Assembly (NCBI RefSeq): GCF_006175945.1
Contig: NZ_VAJL01000001.1
Coordinates: 558,001 to 622,000 of the forward strand
DNA length: 64,000 nt
Direction: 5' to 3'
Source: Chryseobacterium mulctrae
Lineage (GTDB): Bacteria; Bacteroidota; Bacteroidia; Flavobacteriales; Weeksellaceae
The notes below the pieces were generated by a model. That model was not told where the DNA came from. It saw only the letters and a list, made by a program, of their open reading frames with translations, and searched no databases. This document shows, in pieces, positions 24,889 through 35,849 of this stretch (position 1 is its first letter; each line of letters starts with the position of its first letter). The translations under genes and the position numbers were made by a program.

Positions 24889-25770
24889 TTAATGCTTTAT
24901 AATTTCTTTTACAATTCCGCCTTGAGGTTCTCTTACGGTCTGTGTAAAAATAAATGCTTTCGGATCGATAGAACGAACGATATTCTGTAGTTTTCGAACT
25001 TCTAGTCTGGTGACAATGGTAAAAATAATATCTGCATCGGCACTTTGTTCAAAAGATTCTTTCATAAAACCTCTTTCGCCTTTGTACACCGTGATCCCTC
25101 TGTTCATCGTTAAAACCAAAGCTTTTTTGATTTCTTCACTGTTTGCAGAAACGATGGTTACGCCTGTGTACGCTTCAATTCCTTCAATTACATATTTGGT
25201 AATCTGACTAGCCACGAGATACGTCATAATTGCATACAAAGCGGTTTCAAATTTAAGAAAAACGGTTGCGATGATAAAGATAATCACATTCATTCCTAAA
25301 ATAATTTCGGTAATGCTAAAACTGCTTTTTTTGAATGTTAATAAGGCTAAAACTTCCATTCCGTCGAAAGTTCCGCCACCTCGCATAGATAAACCGATTC
25401 CAATTCCCATGAAAAATCCGCCAAATACAGCGACCAATAATTTGTCATGGGTCACTTCGGGAAAAGGGACGAAAAAAATGGTGATGATGATTAGTAAAAT
25501 CGTTAAAAAACTTCTGATCGCAAAGTGTTTTCCGATTTGGAAATACGCCAGAATGATAAATGGTAAGTTTAAAACCAATAGAACTACTCCGAGATTCCAA
25601 TGGTAAACTTCGTGAAGTAAAAGTGAAACACCGGTAACACCACCATCTAAAAAGTGATTGGGAACCAGAAAAGATTTTAAAGCAAAACTCGCAGAAATAA
25701 CTCCTAAAACGAGATAAATAATATCTGAAAGAGTAAAAAGCGGGCCATGTTTAGTTGAAGCAGAGCTCAT
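24889..25770 (-). CDS. YitT family membrane protein (DUF161/DUF2179)
   Basis: The 293-residue protein has five or six N-terminal membrane helices (about 10-160), with HFLDGGVTGVSLLLHEVYHW and MGIGIGLSMRGGGTFDGMEV, the glycine-rich loops of the family. A cytoplasmic C-terminal DUF2179 domain (residues about 205-290) ends KAFIFTQTVREPQGGIVKEI. Family members are inner-membrane transporters or sensors of unknown substrate. The next gene (HD hydrolase) is 7 bp upstream on the same strand and so probably co-transcribed. Confidence 0.92.
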   Translation of the reverse strand: MSSASTKHGPLFTLSDIIYLVLGVISASFALKSFLVPNHFLDGGVTGVSLLLHEVYHWNLGVVLLVLNLPFIILAYFQIGKHFAIRSFLTILLIIITIFFVPFPEVTHDKLLVAVFGGFFMGIGIGLSMRGGGTFDGMEVLALLTFKKSSFSITEIILGMNVIIFIIATVFLKFETALYAIMTYLVASQITKYVIEGIEAYTGVTIVSANSEEIKKALVLTMNRGITVYKGERGFMKESFEQSADADIIFTIVTRLEVRKLQNIVRSIDPKAFIFTQTVREPQGGIVKEIIKH

Positions 25771-25777
25771 AAAGTGA

Positions 25778-26362
25778 TCAGTTATTTTTTAGTTTTGTTT
25801 TAATAATATTCAGGTTATCCTGTTTTTTTTGATTTCTGCTGTTGATGGCTGTTTCTGTGAAATAATGATGACTTTCGAGGAATTTTTCCTGTAAAAGATT
25901 CCAGTCTCGCTCAGAATTGACAATTCCAAACATCGAAAGTTCTTCAAATAATTTATCCCCGATCACAAAAAAATCATCTCTTCCCAAATAATCTAAATCT
26001 GCATCTGCCAAAATTTGCTCTAAATGATTATGTGGCGTCTGCGGAATTTTTGTCGCCATAATCATTCCTTTGATTTTCTCGCTCTGTGATTCTGAATAGC
26101 CGTAATCAGAAAGATATTCTTCAGCGATTTCGCACGATTTTTCCTCATGATTTTTTGATCCGTATAAAAATCCGGTGTCGTGAAATAATGCTGCCGTTTT
26201 TAGCAATAATAAGTCTTCATCATTCACGTTTTCAGATTTTGCAATTTTTTCTACAGAATCAATTACATCTTTTACGTGCATCACGCTGTGATAGGAAAGG
26301 TGCTCAGGAAGATTTTCCTTGAGTCTTTTTAATATGAGTTTATTTAATTTTTCGTATTCCAT
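25778..26362 (-). CDS. HD domain phosphohydrolase
   Basis: The 194-residue protein shows the HD metal pattern: His in LSYHSVMHVKDVID, the HD pair in LLKTAALFHDTGFLYG, then further His in KNHEEKSCEI and Asp in LADADLDYLGRDD. HD hydrolases cleave phosphate esters, including nucleotide second messengers. The fold matches the small stand-alone HD group often found beside YitT genes. It is 7 bp upstream of yitT. Substrate unknown; the adjacent adenylate cyclases make a nucleotide substrate possible but unproven. Confidence 0.85.
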   Translation of the reverse strand: MEYEKLNKLILKRLKENLPEHLSYHSVMHVKDVIDSVEKIAKSENVNDEDLLLLKTAALFHDTGFLYGSKNHEEKSCEIAEEYLSDYGYSESQSEKIKGMIMATKIPQTPHNHLEQILADADLDYLGRDDFFVIGDKLFEELSMFGIVNSERDWNLLQEKFLESHHYFTETAINSRNQKKQDNLNIIKTKLKNN

Positions 26363-26394
26363 ATTTAAAATAGAAAATGTTTTTTAATTTGTTT

Positions 26395-26490
26395 TAATGT
26401 TACTTTTAATGCAAAGTTCGCAAAGTTTTAAAACTACTACCTGTTTTTAAGTTCGCAAATGCCTCTACTTAGCAAAGATTTCAGAGTTTA
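26395..26490. repeat. degenerate intergenic repeat (TTCGCAAAG/TAGCAAAG)
   Basis: GCAAAGTTCGCAAAGTTTTAAAAC and GTTCGCAAATGCC ... TTAGCAAAGATTTC recur as near-copies in the 150-bp gap. No gene is seen in it. Confidence 0.35.
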
Positions 26491-26512
26491 GACTAATAAT
26501 TTAAATTATTTA

Positions 26513-28561
26513 TCAATCTTTTTTAGTTTCAATCGCAAAATACATATCCATATCGCCTTTTCCTTTGGTGTGAATTTTACCTCTGTATTCGCAAGTTATT
26601 TTTTCTTTTACCAATTGATAGGTTGATTCTGAGATATTTATTTTTCCTTTTTCGCTGTTTTGTTCCATTCTTGCGGCTGTATTTACTGTATCGCCCCAAA
26701 TATCGTAAGCGAATTTTTTCACCCCGACAATTCCGGCAATCAAAGAACCTGAATTAATCCCGATTCTGATATCTAAAACATCAGGATGAGTTTTCTTTCT
26801 TTCTTCAATAAAATCTATAATATCCAAAGCTACCAAAACTGTTTGATAAGCGTGACATTCATTTTTCATGGGTAAACCGCAAACCGCCAAATAAGCATCT
26901 CCAATGGTTTTTATTTTCTCTAAACCATGTTTTTCCATGATCATATCGAAAGCAGTAAAACATTCGTTCAGCTCAACCAACATTTTTTCTGCGCCCATTT
27001 TCTCTGAACTCTGGGTAAAATTAACAAAATCGGTAAATAAAACAGTGACTTCGTCATAATATTTGGCTTCAGAGCTTCCATTTTCTTTTAATTCTTCCGC
27101 TACTTCATGTGGTAGAATATTGAGAAGTAAATTTTCTGTTTTCTGTTTTTCTTTTTGCAACTCAAACGTACGTTCGTCAACCTGTTTCTCAAGCAAATCA
27201 TTCTGATCCTGAAGAATCTGCTGTTTTTCCTGTTCCTGTTTTAAATTAATATCAGAAAGTCGCTTTACTTCATCCAGCTGTTTTACCAAACTTAAATTGG
27301 TTGATGCAAATTGCCAACCTAAATAAGCAGAGATCGAAATTGGAAAACTTATGAAAATAAATCCTAAAACATATCCCATGAAATCATCTCCGAAAACATT
27401 TCCTAAATCAATGGTATTCAGTTTATTTAAAAACATGAAAACGATAGACATCACAATAAAAAGAAAGAATACCAAAACTCCTCCTCCTACAATGAAAGCA
27501 GATTTTTCTTTTCTTATCATTGCTCTTACAATCAAATAAAAAGATTCGAAAGCAACAAAACAAAGGTAAAAAAAGGCAAAACTAGCAGCAGAAGCCGCGC
27601 TGAAATAATAGAGAATAAAAATACAAGCTGAAATAATCAACATTACTTTCAGTCTTTTTTTGGTTCTTCCAAATAATGTATTGACAAATCCTGTAAGCGA
27701 AGTACCGAATGCCATTACCGAAAGAAATGCAAAAAACGTGTAAGTGTCGATATCTAAAGGATTTCTTATTTCTGACAAGAGCAAGACCATATAGCTCATC
27801 AAAGAAATCGAAAAATTGTACGTAGAAAAATACAGATTATAAATTGCTTTTCTGTAAAAAATAAATAACAAAAGATGAATAAATCCTAATGCACCAAATA
27901 TTCCGCAAATCAGCATGGTGTAAAAATTGAAATATTGCACTTCTTCAGTTTTGTCTCTGATAAATTCGTTAGCCGAGGCGAGTTCTACACCGATGGCAAA
28001 AGGTACCAAAGTAATCGTCTTCTTTTTGCCCGCAACAATCGGTAAAAATCTTATTGCTAAAACATTTACTTTGGTATTATCTAAAGTAAACAATTCTGGT
28101 ATTCTGTTTTTAATCCTGAATTCTCTTGATTTTTCGTCTCCTATTTTGCCAATGCTTTCAATCTTTTTACCGTTCAGGTAAATTTCGGAAGCACCGAGTT
28201 GCTGAATTTTAAAACATAAAGATTTATTGACCGATGCAGAATCTATCTTAAAATAGTACCGAACCCAATAAATCTGATCTTTTTTAGCATCTTTTTTAGA
28301 GGCATAATTCATAGGATTCCATGAATAAACTTTTCTAGAATTAAAATTGACATGTTTCCATGAAGAATCATCAAATTGTGGCAAAGCAAAAGCAGGATTA
28401 TCACCAGCAAAAAATTTACTATCTTCATCAATAGATGCGCCGTTTTTGATTTCCTTTTCAGTAAAAACTCTAGGTTTTTCAAAAGAATTTTGTGCAAAAC
28501 ATAAATTTTGCAATCCGATTAACAAGAAAAATATAAATGTAAGGAGTAGATTTTTTTTCAC
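26513..28561 (-). CDS. membrane adenylate cyclase with 7TM-DISM sensor
   Basis: The GTG at 28561 gives KKNLLLTFIFFLLIGLQNLC as a signal peptide, starting 10 bp after the previous gene's stop; a TTG 27 codons earlier lies inside the upstream gene. The 682 residues run: extracellular beta domain (about 25-220), seven hydrophobic helices (about 240-450), a coiled coil (QQILQDQNDLLEKQVDERTF) and a class III cyclase domain (about 505-670). Metal Asp residues are in FTDFVNF and TIGDAY; Lys in KIKTIGD and Asp in YDIWGDTVN specify ATP. The predicted product is cAMP. Confidence 0.9.
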   Translation of the reverse strand: MKKNLLLTFIFFLLIGLQNLCFAQNSFEKPRVFTEKEIKNGASIDEDSKFFAGDNPAFALPQFDDSSWKHVNFNSRKVYSWNPMNYASKKDAKKDQIYWVRYYFKIDSASVNKSLCFKIQQLGASEIYLNGKKIESIGKIGDEKSREFRIKNRIPELFTLDNTKVNVLAIRFLPIVAGKKKTITLVPFAIGVELASANEFIRDKTEEVQYFNFYTMLICGIFGALGFIHLLLFIFYRKAIYNLYFSTYNFSISLMSYMVLLLSEIRNPLDIDTYTFFAFLSVMAFGTSLTGFVNTLFGRTKKRLKVMLIISACIFILYYFSAASAASFAFFYLCFVAFESFYLIVRAMIRKEKSAFIVGGGVLVFFLFIVMSIVFMFLNKLNTIDLGNVFGDDFMGYVLGFIFISFPISISAYLGWQFASTNLSLVKQLDEVKRLSDINLKQEQEKQQILQDQNDLLEKQVDERTFELQKEKQKTENLLLNILPHEVAEELKENGSSEAKYYDEVTVLFTDFVNFTQSSEKMGAEKMLVELNECFTAFDMIMEKHGLEKIKTIGDAYLAVCGLPMKNECHAYQTVLVALDIIDFIEERKKTHPDVLDIRIGINSGSLIAGIVGVKKFAYDIWGDTVNTAARMEQNSEKGKINISESTYQLVKEKITCEYRGKIHTKGKGDMDMYFAIETKKD

Positions 28562-28571
28562 TCTGATAAAA

Positions 28572-30908
28572 TTAAATTTGATTAACAAAATACATCTCCA
28601 TTTTGCCTTTACCTTTGGTTTCGATTTTTCCGCGATGCTCAAAAGTAAAGTCTTCTTTTATTAATTGATAGGTTGCTTCAGAAACATTTACTCTTCCCGA
28701 TGAACTGTTCTGCTCCATTCTTGCTGCCGTATTTACCGTGTCTCCCCAAATATCGTAAGCGAATTTTTTCACACCCACGATTCCCGCAATCACCGGTCCG
28801 GAATGAATTCCGATTCTAATATTTAAAGCATTCGGGTTTTCTTTTTTTCTTTGCTGAATATAAGAAAGAATTTCCAAACTTGCATTCACTGCATTTTTTG
28901 CATGTTGGTCGTTAGAAACAGGCAATCCACTCACCGCCAAATACGCATCACCAATGGTTTTTATCTTTTCTAAATTGTATTTCTCCATGATTCTGTCGAA
29001 TTCGGTGAAGCAAATATTAAGTTCATTCAAAACTTCCTGCACACCAATTCTTTCGGAATTTGCTGTAAAGTTGACAAAATCTGTAAACAAAACCGAAACC
29101 TCATCAAAATGTTTGGCGTTGGTTTTTCCTTTTTCTTTTAACTCTTCAGCAACTTCATACGGAAGAATATTAAGCAGTAAATCATCTGATTTTTGTTTTT
29201 CTTCAGCAATTTTTTTGTTGTCTTTTCGCTTCTGATTATAGGAAAACCCAGCAAAACCTAATAACAGCAAAGATAAACCAGCTCCGATTGCCCACATATT
29301 TTTTTGAGTTTTAGAACTTTCTAAATCTGCTTTTGCAATGGCATCTTTTTTCTCCTGATTGATTTTGGCAATATTTTTTTCCTGAGAATATTTTAAAGCT
29401 ACAGCTTTTTGCTCTTCATCAAATTTAATCTGAATTTCTTTTCTTTTTAAATCTTCTTCAAGTGCCAATCTTTTTTTCTCTTCTTCAGTTTTTGCAGCCG
29501 CCTGTTTTTTTTCATATTCAAAACGAAGCGCTTTTAATTCTATTTCTTTCTGAAGCTGAATTCTTTTGGTTTCTTCTTCTAGTTTTATACGGGTTCTTTC
29601 GTTGGCAAGTTCGGTCTCAGATTGTACAGAAGAAAGTGCCTTCATTTTGTCGATTCCGTACGTTTCTTCTTTCTTATCATACATCTTTTTTAAATATGAA
29701 TAAGACCGATTGTAATCACCCAAAAAAGCATAAGCACGATGCAATACCTCATAATTTTGTATGAAAATTTCTGGAGAAACGTAAATTTTCAATTGAGTAA
29801 AATACTCAAGATTTTTTACCTGTTCTTTGGTTTTAATTTCCAATTCAGAAAGCCTTGAAGGACTATTTTTTAGCGAAAGACTGTCTTCCATGATTTTCTT
29901 TAGCCCGATAAATCCTTCATGATTTTTGTAATACTGATACATCGGATCATTTTCATCACTCAATTTCATCACTTTAGCAGCGTAGTCTTCAGCTTTTACA
30001 AAATCTTTTTCTTTAGAATAGATATCCGAGAAATAGTAATAAACCAGAGGTAAACTGTTTTTCAAATTATGAGATTCATAATAAGCTTTAGCCTCATTCA
30101 GATATTTTTTCGCTACTTCCAGTTGATTCATTTCAGAATAAACATTAGCCATAAAAATTTTCGCTTCTGCTATCTGCAAATCATTACGGCTCTTTTGGGA
30201 AACATCCAACCCTTTTTGGAAATATTCCAGCGCTTTTTTATTATCTCTACTGGTTAAGAAAAATGTTCCTGCACTTCTGTATGCAGGATATAAATTTTCA
30301 GGATAGTTTTTTTTAACAAAATCGATGTAAGTATACAAAGCTGTATAGCTGTCTGCATATTCCTGCTTTATAAAATTGTTGGCAAAAAGACCTTGGTATG
30401 ATTCCATCACAAGATTTTTGTCTATTTTTCTGCCTTCTTTATTATACTTTAAAATTTCATTGTAATATTTTGTAGCAATATCACTTTTTTTATTAACAGC
30501 ATTTAGTCGGGCCAACAGGAAATTGAGTAAAGCTCTCTTTTCATAATTTTCGGTTTTATGGAGATACTTTTCTGCTTCTAACAAATATTTTTCACCTGTA
30601 ACTAAATCATTCTTTTGAAGAAATAAATTACCTATAAACAAATTTGATCTACCGATTTGCTCAATATTATTATTTTTTAAATAAATAGGTAATGATAACT
30701 TCGAATATGAAATTGCACTGTCTGCATTTTTATTCTGAGAATAGATATTACCTAAATCTCCAAAAATCTTTGCTCGTTCTTTGTCAGACTTAGTCAATTT
30801 CAGCTGACTTTTAAGATTATTAATCTCAAGAGATTCCTGTGCTTTAAAAACTGTGTTCCCACAAAAGAGAAAACAGATAATTGCAAAAGAGGTAAATTTA
30901 TTCTTCAA
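28572..30908 (-). CDS. TPR-membrane adenylate cyclase
   Basis: The 778 residues run: signal peptide KNKFTSFAIICFLFCGNTVF, about nine TPR-like helices (SQNKNADSAISYSKLSLPIY and on to about 400), a coiled coil rich in Glu and Lys (430-530), one transmembrane helix (MWAIGAGLSLLLLGFAGFS), and a class III cyclase domain from about 608. D610, D654, the Lys of KIKTIGD and the Asp of YDIWGDTVN are all present, as in adenylate cyclases. The start is TTG; no ATG retains the signal peptide. The next cyclase gene follows after 10 bp. Confidence 0.9.
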   Translation of the reverse strand: MKNKFTSFAIICFLFCGNTVFKAQESLEINNLKSQLKLTKSDKERAKIFGDLGNIYSQNKNADSAISYSKLSLPIYLKNNNIEQIGRSNLFIGNLFLQKNDLVTGEKYLLEAEKYLHKTENYEKRALLNFLLARLNAVNKKSDIATKYYNEILKYNKEGRKIDKNLVMESYQGLFANNFIKQEYADSYTALYTYIDFVKKNYPENLYPAYRSAGTFFLTSRDNKKALEYFQKGLDVSQKSRNDLQIAEAKIFMANVYSEMNQLEVAKKYLNEAKAYYESHNLKNSLPLVYYYFSDIYSKEKDFVKAEDYAAKVMKLSDENDPMYQYYKNHEGFIGLKKIMEDSLSLKNSPSRLSELEIKTKEQVKNLEYFTQLKIYVSPEIFIQNYEVLHRAYAFLGDYNRSYSYLKKMYDKKEETYGIDKMKALSSVQSETELANERTRIKLEEETKRIQLQKEIELKALRFEYEKKQAAAKTEEEKKRLALEEDLKRKEIQIKFDEEQKAVALKYSQEKNIAKINQEKKDAIAKADLESSKTQKNMWAIGAGLSLLLLGFAGFSYNQKRKDNKKIAEEKQKSDDLLLNILPYEVAEELKEKGKTNAKHFDEVSVLFTDFVNFTANSERIGVQEVLNELNICFTEFDRIMEKYNLEKIKTIGDAYLAVSGLPVSNDQHAKNAVNASLEILSYIQQRKKENPNALNIRIGIHSGPVIAGIVGVKKFAYDIWGDTVNTAARMEQNSSSGRVNVSEATYQLIKEDFTFEHRGKIETKGKGKMEMYFVNQI

Positions 30909-30943
30909 TGGCTGGTTATTGCGTTGATGTACAAAAATAAAAA

Positions 30944-30971
30944 AATCATTCTATTAAATAACAGAATGATT
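30944..30971 (-). terminator. hairpin terminator of tpx
   Basis: AATCATTCT/AGAATGATT (30944-30952 and 30963-30971) with a run of seven T on the minus strand, 24 bp after the tpx stop. Confidence 0.8.
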
Positions 30972-30995
30972 CAAATTGATGAGAAATATTTTCAT

Positions 30996-31493
30996 TTATT
31001 TCAAAGATGCGATAGCAGCTTCGTAATTAGGCTCTTGTCCGATTTCAGGAACTTGCTCTGTATAAATTACTTTAGCTTTTTCATCTAAAACAACAACAGC
31101 TCTGCTCAAAAGACCCTTTAAAGGTGAATCTGAAAGCGTTACACCATAATCTTCCCCGAAATTTCCTCTGAAATCTGATAACGTTTCAACATTATTTAAA
31201 CCTTCAGCTGCACAAAATCTTGATAATGCAAATGGCAAATCTCTTGAAACATTAATCACAACTGTATTGTCAAGGTTTGAAGCTTCTTCGTTAAACTTTC
31301 TTGCTGAAGCAGCACAAATTCCCGTATCGATGCTTGGGAATATATTTAATACTACTCTTTTTCCTGTGTAATCTGCAAGATTTTTTTCAGATAAATCTGA
31401 AGATACCATTGTAAATTCCTGAGCTTCTCTTCCTACCTCTGGAAGATTTCCGATTGTATTGATTGGGTTTCCTTTAAACGTGATTGTAGACAT
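30996..31493 (-). CDS. tpx: thiol peroxidase
   Basis: The 165-residue protein from the ATG at 31493 starts MSTITFKGNPINTIGNLPEV, like E. coli Tpx; the ATG nine codons earlier is not conserved. The peroxidatic Cys60 lies in IFPSIDTGICAASARKF and the resolving Cys94 in LPFALSRFCAAEG, the atypical 2-Cys layout of Tpx. It reduces hydrogen peroxide and alkyl peroxides using thioredoxin. It is monocistronic, with a terminator at 30944-30971 and a -7 box at 31518-31525. Confidence 0.95.
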   Translation of the reverse strand: MSTITFKGNPINTIGNLPEVGREAQEFTMVSSDLSEKNLADYTGKRVVLNIFPSIDTGICAASARKFNEEASNLDNTVVINVSRDLPFALSRFCAAEGLNNVETLSDFRGNFGEDYGVTLSDSPLKGLLSRAVVVLDEKAKVIYTEQVPEIGQEPNYEAAIASLK

Positions 31494-31517
31494 TGTTGAT
31501 AAATTTATAATTTTCAT

Positions 31518-31525
31518 CAAATTTA
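31518..31525 (-). promoter_or_regulatory. -7 box (TAAATTTG) for tpx
   Basis: A perfect TAnnTTTG on the minus strand, 24 bp before the tpx ATG. No strong -33 box. Confidence 0.45.
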
Positions 31526-31643
31526 TTTAAATTCTAGATGATTTTGTTTGAAATAAAGGTTAAATAATTCTTAAAGTGGAAAACAAAAAAATTATACTCG
31601 TATTAGTGATTTTTTTTATATTAGCATTCTTAAATAAATAACA

Positions 31644-32096
31644 ATGAGAAAAAAAATTACTCTTTTGTTATTTGTAGTTCCGTTTTTCGGTTTTGCTCAA
31701 TCTGTGATTGGAGGCATTAATTCGGGAGCGGTCTCTGCAGATAACTTCAACCATTCTGTGGGTGAAATTTATGTAATCCCAACTGACCCCGACAAAGCAA
31801 ATTCAGGAACAATGGGAATGCTTTACCAATCAGTTTTACAAGTTTTAGGAGTTTCCGAACTAGAAAAAGACAATGTAAAAATCTACCCCAATCCTACTGC
31901 TGATTTTGTTTACGTTAAATTAAACTCAAAATCAAAGATTGAAGGAGCCGAAATTTATGATCTTTCGGGAAAACTTGTTTTGAAAACAAAATTAGAATCA
32001 GACAAAATTGACCTTAGAAATCTTCCTCAAGGTATTTACATGATTGTTTTTAAAAATTCTGACATCAAGCCTATTAAAATTATTAAAAAACCTTAA
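31644..32096 (+). CDS. short T9SS type A sorting-domain protein
   Basis: The 150-residue protein has a signal peptide MRKKITLLLFVVPFFGFAQ. A short mature segment contains the HSVGEIYVIPTDPDKANSGT motif and SVLQVLGVSELEKDN. A canonical type A T9SS C-terminal domain, about 75 residues long, follows from KIYPNPTADFVYVKL to IKIIKKP. The cargo part is only some 50 residues, far shorter than most T9SS cargo. The gene is followed after 13 bp by the larger exported protein at 32110. Likely localisation: cell surface or secreted. Confidence 0.85.
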   Translation: MRKKITLLLFVVPFFGFAQSVIGGINSGAVSADNFNHSVGEIYVIPTDPDKANSGTMGMLYQSVLQVLGVSELEKDNVKIYPNPTADFVYVKLNSKSKIEGAEIYDLSGKLVLKTKLESDKIDLRNLPQGIYMIVFKNSDIKPIKIIKKP

Positions 32097-32109
32097 AAAC
32101 CCATTTGAA

Positions 32110-33222
32110 ATGAAAAAACTTTACACATCTATAGGATTATTTTTAGCAACATTATTAAGCGCACAAGTTCCACAAGCTTTTAGTTACCAAACAATTGCAT
32201 TCAACGCTTCTGGAGCTCCAATTGCCAACGGAAACGTAGCTTTAAAGATTAGTATTTTAGAAAATTCTGCTACAGGAACAGTTTTATATACAGAAACTCA
32301 CAATAAAACAACCAACTCTAAAGGTTTAGTTAATCTTAATATTGGACAAGGAACGGCTACTACAGGAACTTTCGGAGGAATTAACTGGGGAACAAACACG
32401 AAATTTGTAAAAGTGGAAATGGATCCTGCGGGAGGTTCTAACTATACAAATGTTGGAGTAAATCAATTAATGAGTGTGCCTTATTCTCAGGTAAGTAAAA
32501 CAGTTGTGACTGGAGCTGGACAAGGAATTACACTTACTTCTCCGAATGGAACAGCTTATACTTTGAATGTAAGCGACTCAGGAACTTTGAGTTTGCCAAC
32601 ATCATCAAGTTCTACAGGTAATACTCTACCATCAAATCTTTATGCATACGGATCATATAATTCTTTTAATGCTTCTACAGCGGAACTGTTGAGAGGTAAC
32701 GGACCATCTAAGATTGGATACAAATATCTCCCTGCCAATACACAAGTAAAATTCATAGCTTCACAAGCTAACGGAGCGCAGACTTATGGTGCGAATTCTA
32801 ATGGAGGAATCGTTGCAAACGGAAGTGATTTTAATGTTTCTTCAAATGGTTTCTATCAGATGCTTTTGTTTCAGAACGGTCCTCAAATGCAAGTAAACTT
32901 CACTAATTTCACACCAGAAATTCAATTTTCAGCCTATTCTGGTTCTATGCCAACGACATCAACGTCGTACAATAGTTCTACAGGAAAATTTACTATAAAT
33001 GTGTACGGTGTAACTACAAGTAATGGAGGTACATTTCATATAAAGTTAGCTTCACAGGGAATTGCAGGTGAAATATTAGGAGACAATCTAAATGATGGAT
33101 TTTTTGATATAGACGGACCAAATATTAGTTTTCCAAATCTTAATTCTACTCCTAAAAATTATAAAATTGAATTTAATATAAATTTTGACGGCACTGGAGC
33201 ATATACAATCACCCAGATATAA
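32110..33222 (+). CDS. exported surface protein, function unknown
   Basis: The 370-residue protein starts at the ATG at 32110, giving the signal peptide MKKLYTSIGLFLATLLSAQ. The domain VPQAFSYQTIAFNASGAP and ALKISILENSATGTVLYTET is a recognised Bacteroidota surface module with a stalk-like repeat. The later part is rich in Ser, Thr, Asn and Gly. No T9SS C-terminal domain is present, so export to the surface may use the smaller protein just upstream or another route. A terminator follows at 33227. Confidence 0.75.
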   Translation: MKKLYTSIGLFLATLLSAQVPQAFSYQTIAFNASGAPIANGNVALKISILENSATGTVLYTETHNKTTNSKGLVNLNIGQGTATTGTFGGINWGTNTKFVKVEMDPAGGSNYTNVGVNQLMSVPYSQVSKTVVTGAGQGITLTSPNGTAYTLNVSDSGTLSLPTSSSSTGNTLPSNLYAYGSYNSFNASTAELLRGNGPSKIGYKYLPANTQVKFIASQANGAQTYGANSNGGIVANGSDFNVSSNGFYQMLLFQNGPQMQVNFTNFTPEIQFSAYSGSMPTTSTSYNSSTGKFTINVYGVTTSNGGTFHIKLASQGIAGEILGDNLNDGFFDIDGPNISFPNLNSTPKNYKIEFNINFDGTGAYTITQI

Positions 33223-33226
33223 ATTT

Positions 33227-33246
33227 AAAGAGGCAAAAGCCTCTTT
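33227..33246 (+). terminator. hairpin terminator after the 32110 surface gene
   Basis: AAAGAGGC/GCCTCTTT (33227-33234 and 33239-33246, loop AAAA) followed by T4, 5 bp after the stop. Confidence 0.85.
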
Positions 33247-33284
33247 TTTTATGCAAATACTCCTAATAAAACAATGATAATTAC

Positions 33285-33292
33285 TAAATTTG
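33285..33292 (+). promoter_or_regulatory. -7 box (TAAATTTG) for icd
   Basis: A perfect TAnnTTTG element 35 bp before the icd ATG. The run of A/T after it fits a 25-30 nt leader. Confidence 0.5.
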
Positions 33293-33309
33293 TGAAACTA
33301 AAATTTTAA

Positions 33310-35547
<2,238 letters not shown>

Positions 35548-35569
35548 TTTTCGAATTTAATATAAATTG

Positions 35570-35593
35570 AAAGCTCCTTTTTTAAGGAGCTTT
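35570..35593 (+). terminator. hairpin terminator of icd
   Basis: AAAGCTCCTT/AAGGAGCTTT (35570-35579 and 35584-35593, loop TTTT) followed by T4, 22 bp after the icd stop. Confidence 0.9.
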
Positions 35594-35607
35594 TTTTGTT
35601 TTGTTAA

Positions 35608-35783
35608 ACACGAATTGCGCTAATATTTTTCACAAACTACACAAAAATATGCGTGTAGTTTGGCATCTCGAAGAAGTTTAAGCGTAGTAATAGCGAAATA
35701 TTTTTAAGTTTTGGCTAAAGCCGATCGTTATATTACAAAAATAAAGCGGGCTAAAGCCCGCTCCTATTGATATTGCTTAGTAC
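35608..35783. repeat. repeat block with GGGCTAAAGCCC palindrome
   Basis: 35608-35665 is the CACGAATTGCGCTAATATTTTTCAC type. 35712-35783 has TTGGCTAAAGCCGAT and GCGGGCTAAAGCCCGCTCCT then ATTGATATTG, the GC-rich palindrome that recurs in flavobacterial intergenic DNA. There is no gene in the interval 35594-35849. Confidence 0.6.
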
Positions 35784-35806
35784 AAAATTTGAAATTTATC
35801 AAAAAA

Positions 35807-35847
35807 CTAATTCCTAATTCCTAATTCCTAATTCCTAATTCCTAATT
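35807..35847. repeat. heptanucleotide tandem repeat CTAATTC x5.9
   Basis: Five exact copies and a six-base remainder of CTAATTC, ending 2 bp before the end of the minus-strand MFS gene (35850). Confidence 0.95.
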
Positions 35848-35849
35848 AA

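Noticed and set aside
28562..28642. N-terminal extension of the 7TM adenylate cyclase
   Set aside because: It would overlap the upstream cyclase gene and destroy the signal peptide; the GTG at 28561 is a better start.
26513..30908. Guanylate cyclase activity for the tandem cyclases
   Set aside because: The base-selecting positions are Lys and Asp, as in adenylate cyclases, not Glu and Cys.
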